From the NCBI RefSeq assembly GCF_029909975.1, contig NZ_CP094516.1, positions 1,922,001 to 1,986,000 on the forward strand: a DNA stretch of 64,000 nucleotides. Reading direction: 5' to 3'. Position 1 is the stretch's first letter; each line of letters starts with the position of its first letter. The position numbers and the translations under genes are program-made. The notes below the pieces were generated by a model, which saw only the letters and a list, made by a program, of their open reading frames with translations, searched no databases and was not told the DNA's origin. This DNA comes from Bradyrhizobium sp. ISRA430. GTDB taxonomy: Bacteria; Pseudomonadota; Alphaproteobacteria; Rhizobiales; Xanthobacteraceae. This document shows, piece by piece, positions 36,927 to 45,809 of this stretch.

Positions 36927-37361
36927 CTAGGCAGCTTGCGTGTGCTGGCCGCCGGGCCGCGAGATTTGCTGCAACGAGGCTGCAGTTGCATCGCGTTCGT
37001 GGCTTCGCGCTATGTCACCCAAGGAAAGTATGCCTACCAGACGCTTTTGCCGATTGAGCACCGGCAGCCGCCTGACTTGAATATCGCCCATGTTCCAGCA
37101 AACCGAGTCCAAGTCCTGGTCCTCGAAGCAATATTTGACGTCGGGGGTCATGACTGCCTTGATCTTCGTGTCCGGTCCGCGCCCTTTTCCAAGCACGCGG
37201 ATAGCGAGGTCCCGGTCGGTGACCATGCCTACGAGGTAGTCACCTTCCGCAACCGGCAATAGCCCAACGTCAAGCAGGGCCATCGCTTCGGCTGCCTCTC
37301 CTACCGTGTCTTCGGGGCTGCAAAGCTGAACGTCCGAGGTCATTACATCAGACACTCTCAT
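36927..37361 (-). CDS. CBS domain-pair protein
   Basis: A 144-residue protein made of two tandem CBS domains: MRVSDVMTSDVQLCSPEDTV with VGMVTDRDLAIRVLGKGRGP, then IKAVMTPDVKYCFEDQDLDS with LVGILSLGDIARS. Such free-standing proteins bind adenosyl ligands and regulate partners. The start at 37361 has GGAG seven bases upstream. A long in-frame upstream extension is not homologous. The C-terminal tail of about 15 residues is disordered. No partner enzyme is encoded beside it. Confidence 0.88.
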   Translation of the reverse strand: MRVSDVMTSDVQLCSPEDTVGEAAEAMALLDVGLLPVAEGDYLVGMVTDRDLAIRVLGKGRGPDTKIKAVMTPDVKYCFEDQDLDSVCWNMGDIQVRRLPVLNRQKRLVGILSLGDIARSHERDATAASLQQISRPGGQHTQAA

Positions 37362-37618
37362 GGAATTTCTCCGCTCTGATTGGCCTCCAACAGCCAGCGA
37401 TACCTGACGTTCCTGAGCGGCGGACAAGCCGTCCTGCAGGCGATTCCGGTGCACTTCGGGCGAGGCTTCCCGCTTGCTGTGTGAGGCCTCGCGATCGGCG
37501 GAACCTTCCTAGAAGTCCGCTTGAGGGCCATGTTCCGGCGATCCGACCAGCGCTCGCCTTCCAGGTGCGTCGATTTCCCAGATCCGCCCATTTCGTGCGT
37601 ATCAAATTCTTGCTGCCC

Positions 37619-37663
37619 AAAAAAGCGGCCCCGCCATTTGCATTTGCGCAAAGTGACGGGGCC
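37619..37663 (-). terminator. Possible rho-independent terminator of the phosphoesterase gene
   Basis: On the minus strand GGCCCCG and CGGGGCC (37663-37657 and 37633-37627) can pair around a loop that is itself partly self-complementary (TTTGCGCAAATGCAAA), followed by GC and TTTTTT (37624-37619). It lies about 160 bases beyond the stop of the metallophosphoesterase gene and before the CBS gene. The long loop keeps confidence moderate. Confidence 0.5.
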
Positions 37664-37825
37664 TTCGGAACATTCGCCTCTTTCGAGGTCCCTGCTCCTT
37701 GTCGGGCAACGTCCAACCAGCCGCCGCGTTCCGTTGGCTAGGGCTTTTTTCAATCCATGCCGTTCCGGGTTGAGATCTCGACGCTGGCGGTGCTTGCGTT
37801 ACCGCATTGAATCTAGATGCCCGGC

Positions 37826-38548
37826 TCAGACCTCAATCAAGGCATAGGGTCGGCCGGTGGGCTTCTCGATTGATCGGGCCACGTTGTAGACTCGCGCCCC
37901 CCCGGGCGTGCGGCCCTCATAGCGGCCCTGATGGGCATGGCCATGCACCACTGCACTCACCTTAAATCGATCGATCGTTTCGCCGAGACGTGACGAGCCG
38001 AGGAACGGAAGAATCTCCGGTGGCTCGCCCTCTACCGTATCGAGAACCGGCGCGTAGTGAAGAACAACGACAGCCTGCTTGCTGGCGACGGCGCGCATTG
38101 CATTTTCGAGGCGCGTCGCTTCGTTGACGGCTTCGGCGACCAGGCTTTTGACGACGGCCTCGCCGAACGAAGCAAGCATGCGGCGGCCAAACCCACCGAT
38201 GAAGCCCTTCACCCCGACGAAGGCGACGCCATCGATTTCGTACGACTGCCCATTGAGCAGGTGCATCCCGGCACCCTTCAAGATGCGCTTTACGTCTTCA
38301 GTCTGCCCTGACTCGTAGTCGTGATTTCCGAGCACGCCGACAACGGGAATGGAGCAGGCGCGCAAATCCTCCGCCAGAAGTTCCGCTTCGGACGGTTTGC
38401 CGAGGTCAGTGAGGTCGCCGCAAAGGACAAGCGCCTGGGCCTTGGTCGAAAGCTCAGCAAAGAGCTCCCGGAAGGACAACGTGCGATCCTCCTTCACGTG
38501 GAGATCGCCAATGGCAGCGAAAGTGAGGTTGTCGGGCTTTTCAGACAT
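37826..38548 (-). CDS. Calcineurin-like metallophosphoesterase
   Basis: A 240-residue cytoplasmic phosphoesterase with every metal-binding motif intact: GDLHV (Asp15, His17), CGDLTD (Asp45), LGNHDYE (Asn75, His76), VLHYAP (His164) and VHGHAHQG (His204, His206). The family hydrolyses phosphomonoesters, phosphodiesters or nucleotides with a two-metal centre. The substrate is unknown. The upstream gene, encoding a nucleotidyltransferase-fold protein, ends only two bases before this ATG, so both are almost certainly co-expressed. Confidence 0.9.
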   Translation of the reverse strand: MSEKPDNLTFAAIGDLHVKEDRTLSFRELFAELSTKAQALVLCGDLTDLGKPSEAELLAEDLRACSIPVVGVLGNHDYESGQTEDVKRILKGAGMHLLNGQSYEIDGVAFVGVKGFIGGFGRRMLASFGEAVVKSLVAEAVNEATRLENAMRAVASKQAVVVLHYAPVLDTVEGEPPEILPFLGSSRLGETIDRFKVSAVVHGHAHQGRYEGRTPGGARVYNVARSIEKPTGRPYALIEV

Positions 38549-38550
38549 CG

Positions 38551-39342
38551 CTACTCACTATCCTCGTCTGCGTCGACAAAACCCCATTCCTCAATGGCCT
38601 GCTCGTAATCGACCTGCGAAAACAGACGCCCACGACATATCTTCACGCGCGGAGGAGGAAGCTCAAACTGAGTCTTCAGGCGGGCGACCAGTTCGTCCAT
38701 CAGCCAACGCGGCACGCATTCGCGTTCGCTCGGATAGGCCCAGCGGAAGTTGAGTAGATGTGCCAGAAGCACCTCCCAATGCAACTCCATGTGGGCAAGC
38801 AGACGCCGCCAATCGATCTGGTCGTGCTGTTTGAGAATGAGATGCGCGATGTCCGCACCGTCGTAACGGTGCCGTAGCTGGACGAAAGCCTTGGACCAGA
38901 TCAACTCCGTCGGGGCAATGATGCGCATCAACGTGCCGAACACCTCGATGCGCGGTGCGGATTCGAACCATTGGTCGGTCACCGGAGCCATGCCATGCCA
39001 GAACGCGAAGATCACATCGAAGAAGTCCTCGCCCTGGAAGACTTTGCCGAGCCAGCGTTCGTCCTCGATTTGGACGGTGTATCCGAGGCGCCGGAAGTGA
39101 TTGAGAACCCGGGGATAATCAGTCGGCTTGCACACGATATCGAGATCTTTGGTCGCGCGCGCCACGCCGGTATAGGCGCTGAGCGCATAAGTGCCGGCCA
39201 ACAGAAACGGAAGATCGAGCTTCGCGAGCTCGCGCAAGGCTTGAGTATAAAACACCTCGGCGCGGACCGACGGCACGGTCGGCTCAGCGGCTGCATCGAC
39301 CGTCTTTATGGATCCAGCGACCGGTCTGATTTCCTTTGCCAT
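38551..39342 (-). CDS. Nucleotidyltransferase-fold protein (AbiEii/MNT-like)
   Basis: A 263-residue protein with a pol-beta-type nucleotidyltransferase core. The motif is LLAGTYALSAYTGVARATKD (48-67), followed by DLDIV, giving the G-T and the D66-x-D68 metal ligands. A third acidic position may be DVIFAFW around residue 110. The C-terminal half is helical (LIWSKAFVQLRHRYDGADIA, EVLLAHLLNFRWAYPSE). Related proteins include antitoxin/toxin nucleotidyltransferases and others with unknown substrate. It lies two bases upstream of a metallophosphoesterase gene, so one may add and the other remove a phosphate-linked group. That is inference. Confidence 0.75.
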   Translation of the reverse strand: MAKEIRPVAGSIKTVDAAAEPTVPSVRAEVFYTQALRELAKLDLPFLLAGTYALSAYTGVARATKDLDIVCKPTDYPRVLNHFRRLGYTVQIEDERWLGKVFQGEDFFDVIFAFWHGMAPVTDQWFESAPRIEVFGTLMRIIAPTELIWSKAFVQLRHRYDGADIAHLILKQHDQIDWRRLLAHMELHWEVLLAHLLNFRWAYPSERECVPRWLMDELVARLKTQFELPPPRVKICRGRLFSQVDYEQAIEEWGFVDADEDSE

Positions 39343-39693
39343 GAAGGTTCACTCGAAGCTTATCGGCTTCGGCCATAAGCCACCTATTTGACAATCGAAT
39401 AGGCCATGCAAGGTTCCGCTCGCCCTAGATGTGGAGCCTCAAGAGGTTATCCTCGGTCAAACCCAGTCTGCTGATCGGCGTTCTATAGTCGGTGCCAGTT
39501 GTATCAGTGCAGCCAGATCGGCAGCCCTTGGGCGCGCCGATCTGATGTCGGATAGGCTTTGGCATAAGCTCAATCCCGAAGTGCGGTCTGCGATTTCAAT
39601 GGCTTACACTTATGCACCGATGCAACACATGAACGTCCAAACTCGCGCTTCAGAAGCTCCCATGAAGCGCATCACCAGCCATAAGAGCAACGA
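39343..39693. other. Spacer between nucleotidyltransferase gene and TonB receptor gene
   Basis: About 350 bases, no supported gene. It should hold the promoter of the nucleotidyltransferase/phosphoesterase pair near 39,350-39,450 and the receptor's 3' end to the right. No clear terminator hairpin with T-run was seen. Confidence 0.4.
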
Positions 39694-41976
39694 TTACATG
39701 TCCACGGTCATCGACAGCAGATACGTGCGCGGTGCTCCCAGGAAGAACGTTCCGAATGAAGCTACGCTGGACCAGTAATTCGTACCGGTCACATTCTGAA
39801 CGTTGGCGCGGAAAACCGTCTTCCTGCCGTTGATCGCCGTCGTGTAGCGCGCACCGAGATCGAGTCGCGTCCAATCCGGGATCGGCTGCTTGTTCGCCGC
39901 ATCGACGAACTGCCTGCCCGTGTAGATGACTGCCCCATTCAAGGTGAGCCCTCTCACCCACGGGAGATCCCACTCGGCTCCAATATTGGCCTGTAGGTTC
40001 GGAACGCCGATTGGGGTGTTGCCCACGTTTGCCGCGATCGCGGTCTTCGTCAGGGTGCCATCCAGCAGCGAAATGCCTCCGAGAACACGAACATCGGGCA
40101 TGAGTTCGCCGTAGACGTTGAACTCGAGCCCGCGTACTTGCGTTTCGGCGGTCGCCGCGAAGCGCCCGGCCAACAGCTCGCCGCTCGCCTTCGATATCTC
40201 GAAGGCGCTGAAGGTGGTTGCGAGCCGGCCGAAGTCCACCTTGATGCCGGCCTCGTATTGCTTGGCGATATAGGGCGCGAGCACTTCGCCGGAATTGGAA
40301 GCACTTTGAGGCGCGATGTCGCCCCGGCTTAGCCCTTCGACGTAGTTCGCGTACAGGGAAACGTTGTCCATGGGCCGGACGACGAGGCCGACCACGGGAG
40401 TGGTCGCGCTCTTGTCGTAGGACGTCGTTAGCGTTCCGACATTGGAGAGATAGTTGTTCGCCTCGACGCCCTGGCGCCGGACACCCAAAGTCAACAGGAT
40501 ACGTTCATCGAGCACGGACAAGGTGTCGGCGATCGCGAGCCCCGTGAGTTCACTGTCCGAGAGCCGAGGGCGCCCGCTGATCTCGTTGGCGAACTGAGTT
40601 GGCGCCACGGTCGGAATATAGATGTTCGACGTAACCAGACTGCCATTGGTGAGCCGCCGGTACAGCGCGTCATGATAGACCGAGGCCTGGAAGGTGACGG
40701 CATGGTGAACGAATCCGGTATCGAAGCGGGCCCGTACACCGCCATCATATGTGTGCCGATCAATGCTCAGCCCGAAGAATTGCGGCGTCGAGGTCGTGTC
40801 GCCGCTGGTGTTGATGATCGTTGGAAGACCGAAGAAGCGCTCGACATTGGTTCGCGATCCGCCGACGTCGGCAAACAGCGTAACCTGATCGGTTATGTCG
40901 TATTCGGTGCGCCACAAGGCAGATTGATCGTTGATGCGCGACCACTCCCAGGATTGCGTCACGTTCAGCCGGCCGTCCGGCGCCTTCGGCACTTGCAGCC
41001 CGGTCGCCATGAGGAACGGACGTGACGGAGCATCGAACCGATCGGTCTGCGCGATAAGGTAAAGCCAGGACCTGAACCGTTCGCCCTGATAGTCGAGTGC
41101 CAGTGATCCGACACCCGTCGTTTCAGACTGGCGGTCAATCGGCGTGTCGCCGCTGCGCAGACTGCCGCTGGTGCGCAGGCCCCATTCCTTGCTGTCGCCG
41201 TAGCGCCTCGCAACATCCCAGTAACCGCCGAACCGTGTGGTCGAACCGTAACCGGCGGTGAAGCGGGTCAAGTCCTCTCCCGCACGCTTAGGCACAACAT
41301 TGATGACGCCGCCGACACCGCCATTGGGTGCGATCCCCGAGAGCGCGGCTAAGGGCCCCTTGAGCACTTCGATGCGCTCGACGTAATCCGTGAAGATGCG
41401 ATAGCTCGGTGCGATGCCGTAGAGACCTTCGAAGGCGAACTCACCATTGTTGCCTTCGTTGATCGGGAAGCCGCGAATATTGAAGGAATCGACCACACCG
41501 CCCGTGGGGTGGGAACTGCGCACGGAAGGATCCAGGATCAATGCATCCGCACCCGTCGCCGCCTGCTGATCCCGGATGAATCTGTCCGTGTAGCTCGTCA
41601 CGTTGAACGGTGACTTCATCGTGTCGATGTTTCCGAGCAGTCCGAGCCGCGCACCTTGAGCGACTTGGCCGCCTGCAAAGGCCGGCATGACACCCGACTG
41701 CGACGGCTGCGATTGCACCGCGACGGTTACGGTCTGTGGGGCGCCAGGCGCCGTGGTGCGGCGCGAAGCTGATCGAGCCCCGGCGGCATTTCGTTTGATC
41801 GATGCGCGGCGGACCGACTGTTGCGTCGGAGCATCGATGGTCACGGGTGGAAGTGAGGTGGTGCCTTGCGGTGTTTGGGATCGAGCGGGCGATTCGCACC
41901 ACGCCAACAACGCCGCTCCACCCAGCAGCACCGCACCAAAGCGAGCTACCGTCCCAACCCCACCTGCACGTCGCAT
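39694..41976 (-). CDS. TonB-dependent siderophore receptor
   Basis: An outer-membrane beta-barrel importer of about 760 residues. A signal peptide (ARFGAVLLGGAALLAWCESP) is followed by a possible TonB-box region, then the plug domain (DALILDPSVRSSHPTGGVVD, FNIRGFPINEGNNGEFAFEG, RIEVLKGPLAALSGIAPNGG, GGVINVVPKRAGEDLTRF). The barrel ends with the expected aromatic-rich C-terminus (GAPRTYLLSMTVDM). The plug features fit FhuA/FoxA-type ferrisiderophore receptors; the ligand is unknown. No FecI/FecR regulator is adjacent. The start is uncertain: ATGs at 41976 and 41994 are plausible, with the signal just after. Confidence 0.9.
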   Translation of the reverse strand: MRRAGGVGTVARFGAVLLGGAALLAWCESPARSQTPQGTTSLPPVTIDAPTQQSVRRASIKRNAAGARSASRRTTAPGAPQTVTVAVQSQPSQSGVMPAFAGGQVAQGARLGLLGNIDTMKSPFNVTSYTDRFIRDQQAATGADALILDPSVRSSHPTGGVVDSFNIRGFPINEGNNGEFAFEGLYGIAPSYRIFTDYVERIEVLKGPLAALSGIAPNGGVGGVINVVPKRAGEDLTRFTAGYGSTTRFGGYWDVARRYGDSKEWGLRTSGSLRSGDTPIDRQSETTGVGSLALDYQGERFRSWLYLIAQTDRFDAPSRPFLMATGLQVPKAPDGRLNVTQSWEWSRINDQSALWRTEYDITDQVTLFADVGGSRTNVERFFGLPTIINTSGDTTSTPQFFGLSIDRHTYDGGVRARFDTGFVHHAVTFQASVYHDALYRRLTNGSLVTSNIYIPTVAPTQFANEISGRPRLSDSELTGLAIADTLSVLDERILLTLGVRRQGVEANNYLSNVGTLTTSYDKSATTPVVGLVVRPMDNVSLYANYVEGLSRGDIAPQSASNSGEVLAPYIAKQYEAGIKVDFGRLATTFSAFEISKASGELLAGRFAATAETQVRGLEFNVYGELMPDVRVLGGISLLDGTLTKTAIAANVGNTPIGVPNLQANIGAEWDLPWVRGLTLNGAVIYTGRQFVDAANKQPIPDWTRLDLGARYTTAINGRKTVFRANVQNVTGTNYWSSVASFGTFFLGAPRTYLLSMTVDM

Positions 41977-42393
41977 TTCCAGAAAGTCCCTCATCAACAA
42001 CACGGCGCCCAACGTGAAATGGCTCCACGATCGGCCTGCAACAACCACGGATCGACGATCCGCTCTCCGCGTTCGAACTCGGCCGACACGTATGGCGCCG
42101 TGAATCAACTCCCCCGCAGACTCGAACTCCGCGTTGGTTGCCTGCGCCTCATCGGCAAGTCCGATCGCTAGCGATCTGCACCGTCTCCTTAGAGAGACGC
42201 TATGGTGACCACAACGCAAATGCGTGGGCTGCGACTTAGAATGTCTCGATCGTCGATCGACTCGAGCCAGCGGCACCGTGTTTGGAGAAATTCCAAAGTT
42301 GCTTTGGAAGATTCTAGATCAGTGCTGTTGAAATTTGGCAGGAAGGATGGACGGGAACGCTCTCCGCAGAGGAGATGCTTTTCCTGGAAGCGG
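41977..42393. other. Upstream region of the receptor gene and unassigned DNA
   Basis: About 420 bases. The left part should carry the receptor promoter; I could not find a convincing Irr or Fur box by eye. The right part (about 42,190-42,393) holds no recognisable gene and borders the decayed cytochrome copy. Confidence 0.4.
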
Positions 42394-42786
42394 CAACGAT
42401 TTGGCTCGCCTTTGCCGATGGTGTGACATAACGACTCGCGGCTGAAGATCACGGCGCCTTTGCCGGATCACCGTGATCAGTAGCGGTGCCGCGTGCCGCC
42501 ACCGACAGGACAAGAAGACGCGCAACCGCGAACATCGCCTGCAGCACGGGCGTGGCTCCCTGTTCAAATTCTGGCGACAACACGTCCTGGCAGCGTCGGC
42601 TCTCACCCGACCAAACGCGCAGAACGCTCAACATCTTGGTGATTTGGGAGGTGCCGGATGAAACCTGCCGTGAAGGGCCTGGTTATGCGATCATCAAACG
42701 CGACTATTCGGCATGGCCACTTCAACGCGGATCAGCTTAGCCGTTGCCGGCGTGCTGCTGATCATCTTCGGTGGGACGGCCATTGA
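42394..42786. pseudogene. Decayed duplicate of the divergent cytochrome junction
   Basis: This stretch aligns nearly base for base with 13,676-14,083. On the minus strand it keeps SLCHTIGKGEPNR and the signal-peptide start VLSPEFEQGATPVLQAMF of the small cytochrome c, including GGGAG before the GTG. On the plus strand it keeps the first 25 codons of the three-haem cytochrome (MATSTRISLAVAGVLLIIFG). Indels and an in-frame stop break the small cytochrome between its signal and haem site, and CALCH has become SLCH. Both partial genes then run into unrelated sequence at about 42,394 and 42,786. The similarity is seen directly. Confidence 0.9.
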
Positions 42787-43289
42787 GAGTGTTGGACGGG
42801 TTCTGGTTCTCGAAGTTCTGCACCAGCCAGGCACCATCGAATCTGCCGGCGCCAAGATCGCTGGTCAGCGCCGTGAGCCAGCTTCCGCCCAGAAGCCCAC
42901 CCGAGTAGCGCATCGGATATTTGCCGTGCATGCCGACCCAGTAGGCAAGCGGTGCGCCGGCGATAATCAGGGGGCCGAACAGCTTGGGCCGCAGCGAGGC
43001 CCTGGGACGCGCAAACACATAGGACACGCCGGCCGTGCGCAGTTCCAAAAGGTGAGCGTCGGAGACGTGCTCTCCGAGAACCGCCATGGCATGATCGCCG
43101 CCCACATTGTCTTTACCGAAATGTACGCGCCCCGATGGGTCTATCCCGATCGCGAGCTTGGGGCCGTTGCGATTTCCGAGATGCGCCTCGCGTGTCAACT
43201 TTGGCGCACTGGGGCGTCCCTTTGCCATTTCGCTCATCGTCTTGCGGCCGACGATCCACCCATCGGCCTCAAAGCTTTCGTGAATCCTT
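42785..43289 (-). pseudogene. Chimeric gene remnant: RibD_C reductase fragment joined to DUF3141 fragment
   Basis: One open minus-strand frame carries pieces of two unrelated genes. The 5' piece (about 43,010-43,237) matches a RibD_C/dihydrofolate-reductase-like family (LAIGIDPSGRVHFG, VSDAHLLELRTAGVSYVFA). Its upstream part (FEADGWIVGRKTM) continues to 43,289, where the frame breaks after GHYEG-type sequence, probably by a one-base deletion. The 3' piece (about 42,785-42,988) matches the middle of a DUF3141 alpha/beta-hydrolase-like protein (MRYSGGLLGGSWLTALTSDL, DGAWLVQNFENQNPSNTL). It then joins the decayed cytochrome copy. No functional product is expected. Confidence 0.7.
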
Positions 43290-43829
43290 CATAGTGGCCG
43301 CGCAGGACATCGGACAAGATACCCGCGGCAATGACGACTTCTTGAGGCAAGTGACAGGCTCCGGAGTCATTCTGCGGCGTGAGTTCGTCGCCTTCGGCAC
43401 TGATCGTCAACATTATCGAAAGGCACCGGAAGCATCACAGGTGTTGGGCTTTCTCTTTCGACGCACCTGAGCGGTGGATAGTACTGCTGAGGTCCTGTGC
43501 CAGGCGCACGCGACGCTTCGCGGGATCGATCCTAACGAACTAATCCTTTGTGGCGCTCAGCAAAGTTGACGAGAAGGTTTGGCGGCAAGTATCGTTGGCT
43601 CGCGGTGCGGTTCACTTTGGGTTGGCATTCATGATCCCTGTGATGCGCTTCCAGGCTGATCACCTCGTGATCGGTGACGAACGCTCCCGGAAGCAATCGT
43701 CCGGAAAGCGTGTGACCAGCGATGCCAGCTTTCTCGGCTCCGCCCTGGGGCGCGGCTCGTCGCCCGCGAGATTCTGTGGCGATTGTCGGACCATCACACA
43801 TTGTAGACCCCGCTTTTAGAGGTGGCGGC
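43290..43829. other. Gene-free stretch before rmlA
   Basis: About 540 bases. The left end may still contain remnants of the broken minus-strand genes (frames reading VIAAGILSDVLRGHYEG around 43,285-43,340), which I could not place. The right part must carry the rmlA promoter. No other gene is supported. Confidence 0.4.
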
Positions 43830-44699
43830 ATGAAGGGGATCATCCTCGCTGGGGGCACCGGAAGTCGACTGTGGCCGATTACGCGGGGCGTGAGCAAGCA
43901 GCTCCTGGCCGTGTACGACAAGCCGATGATCTACTATCCGCTGACCACGCTGATGCTGGCCGGCATCCGTGAGATCTTGCTCATCACGCATTCCCGCGAA
44001 ACGCCGCAGTTTCAAGCCCTACTGGGGGACGGTGCAGGATGGGGCATTGAACTGCGCTATGCCGTTCAGCCGCGGCCCGACGGCCTCGCCCAAGCACTTA
44101 TAATTGGCCGCGACTTCATTGCGAACGGGCGGTCCGCATTGGCCCTTGGCGATAACATCTTCTATGGCGAAGGCTTCATCGCCCAATTGCGGCGCGCGGC
44201 TACAAGCAACGTCGGTGCCGTCACATTTGCGTACTGGGTGCGCGAGCCGAGCCAGTACGGCGTGGTCGATTTCGATCCAGATGGCGGCGTGCGCGCCATC
44301 ATTGAGAAGCCGAAGAATCCGCCCTCAAATTTTGCAGTGACCGGACTCTACTTCTACGACGAGCAGGTTGCCGACATCGCTGCTACGCTCAAGCCCTCGC
44401 CACGAGGCGAGCTCGAGATCACGGATGTCAACAATCATTATTTGCGCCAAGGCCGGCTCATGGTCGAAAAGTTGGGCCGCGGCTTCGCCTGGCTTGATAC
44501 GGGCAGCCCGGAAAGTCTGCTGCAAGCTTCAGAGTTCATGGCGACAGTCGAAGCGCGCCAGGGCCTGAAGATCGCCTCGCCCGAGGAGATCGCCTGGCGA
44601 CAGGGTTGGATCGATGACAGTCAGCTCGAAGGACTCGCCGCTGACTTCAAGGGCAACACCTACGGCCAATACCTATTCAGTCTGTTGGCGGGCCGATAG
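43830..44699 (+). CDS. rmlA: Glucose-1-phosphate thymidylyltransferase
   Basis: A 289-residue nucleotidyltransferase making dTDP-glucose from dTTP and glucose 1-phosphate, the first step to dTDP-rhamnose and other dTDP-deoxysugars. Signature [20 protein letters not shown] (3-22) is followed by [48 protein letters not shown] and [15 protein letters not shown]. Serine replaces threonine in the GTGTR-type loop. Length is normal. The ATG at 43830 directly begins the fold and has AGAGGTGG just upstream. It is the leftmost gene of the polysaccharide region. Confidence 0.95.
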   Translation: MKGIILAGGTGSRLWPITRGVSKQLLAVYDKPMIYYPLTTLMLAGIREILLITHSRETPQFQALLGDGAGWGIELRYAVQPRPDGLAQALIIGRDFIANGRSALALGDNIFYGEGFIAQLRRAATSNVGAVTFAYWVREPSQYGVVDFDPDGGVRAIIEKPKNPPSNFAVTGLYFYDEQVADIAATLKPSPRGELEITDVNNHYLRQGRLMVEKLGRGFAWLDTGSPESLLQASEFMATVEARQGLKIASPEEIAWRQGWIDDSQLEGLAADFKGNTYGQYLFSLLAGR

Positions 44700-44747
44700 C
44701 AGAACTCTGGATGCCGGTACGACGCTCTCGAGATCATTTGGTGCTAT

Positions 44748-45662
44748 ATGGCTGTTTTGTTGGACAGACCTGAAAGCTCAAAGTATCGCACTATTATTCT
44801 CGCTGGTTGTGATCGCAACTACTTCGATCTATTGTCGGAGATGCTCGTTTCGGTCGACCCGCACCGACGCATGCGCGGTATTGACATTGGCATCATCGAT
44901 TATGGGCTTACGGCCGACCAGGTTCGCTCGCTGCACGCCTATACTTCGCGCATTATCAAACCAACGTGGCGTCTCGAGATTGCGCGCGATCAGGACCCGA
45001 CATCCGGAATTTGGGCCAGCCATTTGTTCCTTCCGATCGAGTTTCCCGGCTACGACGTGTACTTCTGGATCGATCCCGACGCATGGCTCCAGGTCCCCGG
45101 CACACTTGATGCATTCATCGAGGGGGCCGGCGCTCATGGCGCCGCTGTCGTCGCGGAGCACCACCTGAGCTACCGCTTCCAGCCTCGTCTCCAGTTTCGG
45201 AACATCAAGAGTTTCATTCGCGGATACGGACTGACAGACGGACTGTGGCTGCAGATGCAGCCGCACATCAACATGGGTGTCTTCGCGATCCGAGGTGATG
45301 CGCCGCATTGGGAGAGGTGGCGTGAACGCCTCGTCGCCGCAGCTCGGCGGACCGGGCGGATCTATCCGAATGACCAATTCGCCTTCAATCAAATTGTCCA
45401 TCAGGACAAAACACCGACCTTGATCCTCCCGCCGGAACTTAATTGGATTCCTGATCGCGCCCCCCCTGCATGGGACCCAGCCGTCCGCCTGTTCGTAACG
45501 CCCGACGAAAATCGGCGGCCACTCGGCATCATTCATCTTGCAGGCCAAGGGGCCAAGCGACGAAGGTACGAAATTCCAGTCCTTGGCGGGGGGACAATGA
45601 ATACCGAACTGCGCTATTCGACCGTCCGTTCGTTTTACGACCACGTGCTGGAGCCGACATAG
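44748..45662 (+). CDS. Glycosyltransferase-like protein (GT-A fold, GT8-like)
   Basis: A 304-residue soluble protein without signal peptide. IILAGCDRNYFDLLSEMLVS opens a Rossmann-like fold, and VYFWIDPDAWLQ (105-116) holds a DxD-type metal motif (Asp109-Pro-Asp111). Further on are INMGVFAIRGDAPHWERWRE and YPNDQFAFNQIVHQD, as in GT8-like or stealth-type transferases that add sugars during capsule or EPS synthesis. The donor is unknown. It follows rmlA by 48 bases on the same strand, so a dTDP-sugar donor is conceivable. Confidence 0.7.
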   Translation: MAVLLDRPESSKYRTIILAGCDRNYFDLLSEMLVSVDPHRRMRGIDIGIIDYGLTADQVRSLHAYTSRIIKPTWRLEIARDQDPTSGIWASHLFLPIEFPGYDVYFWIDPDAWLQVPGTLDAFIEGAGAHGAAVVAEHHLSYRFQPRLQFRNIKSFIRGYGLTDGLWLQMQPHINMGVFAIRGDAPHWERWRERLVAAARRTGRIYPNDQFAFNQIVHQDKTPTLILPPELNWIPDRAPPAWDPAVRLFVTPDENRRPLGIIHLAGQGAKRRRYEIPVLGGGTMNTELRYSTVRSFYDHVLEPT

Positions 45663-45809
45663 CGGGTTCGTTGAGATAGCAGTTGCGCACTCGCTCTGGC
45701 AATCAGCTTCCGCTCAGCTGATCCTTGTCGCCGCGAGGCGCGCGTGCCGTGGATCTGATCGCGAAGTTCGCCAGGCCCCAAGATTTCGAGTGTGACTCCG
45801 ACCTGGCCG

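Noticed and set aside
37358..37753. A 131-codon minus-strand frame between the CBS and phosphoesterase genes
   Set aside because: It contains a terminator-like hairpin, has no ribosome binding site or homology, and overlaps the CBS gene start.
39431..39778. A plus-strand frame of 115 codons next to the receptor gene
   Set aside because: It overlaps the receptor's 3' end in antisense, and its free part has no recognisable features or ribosome site.
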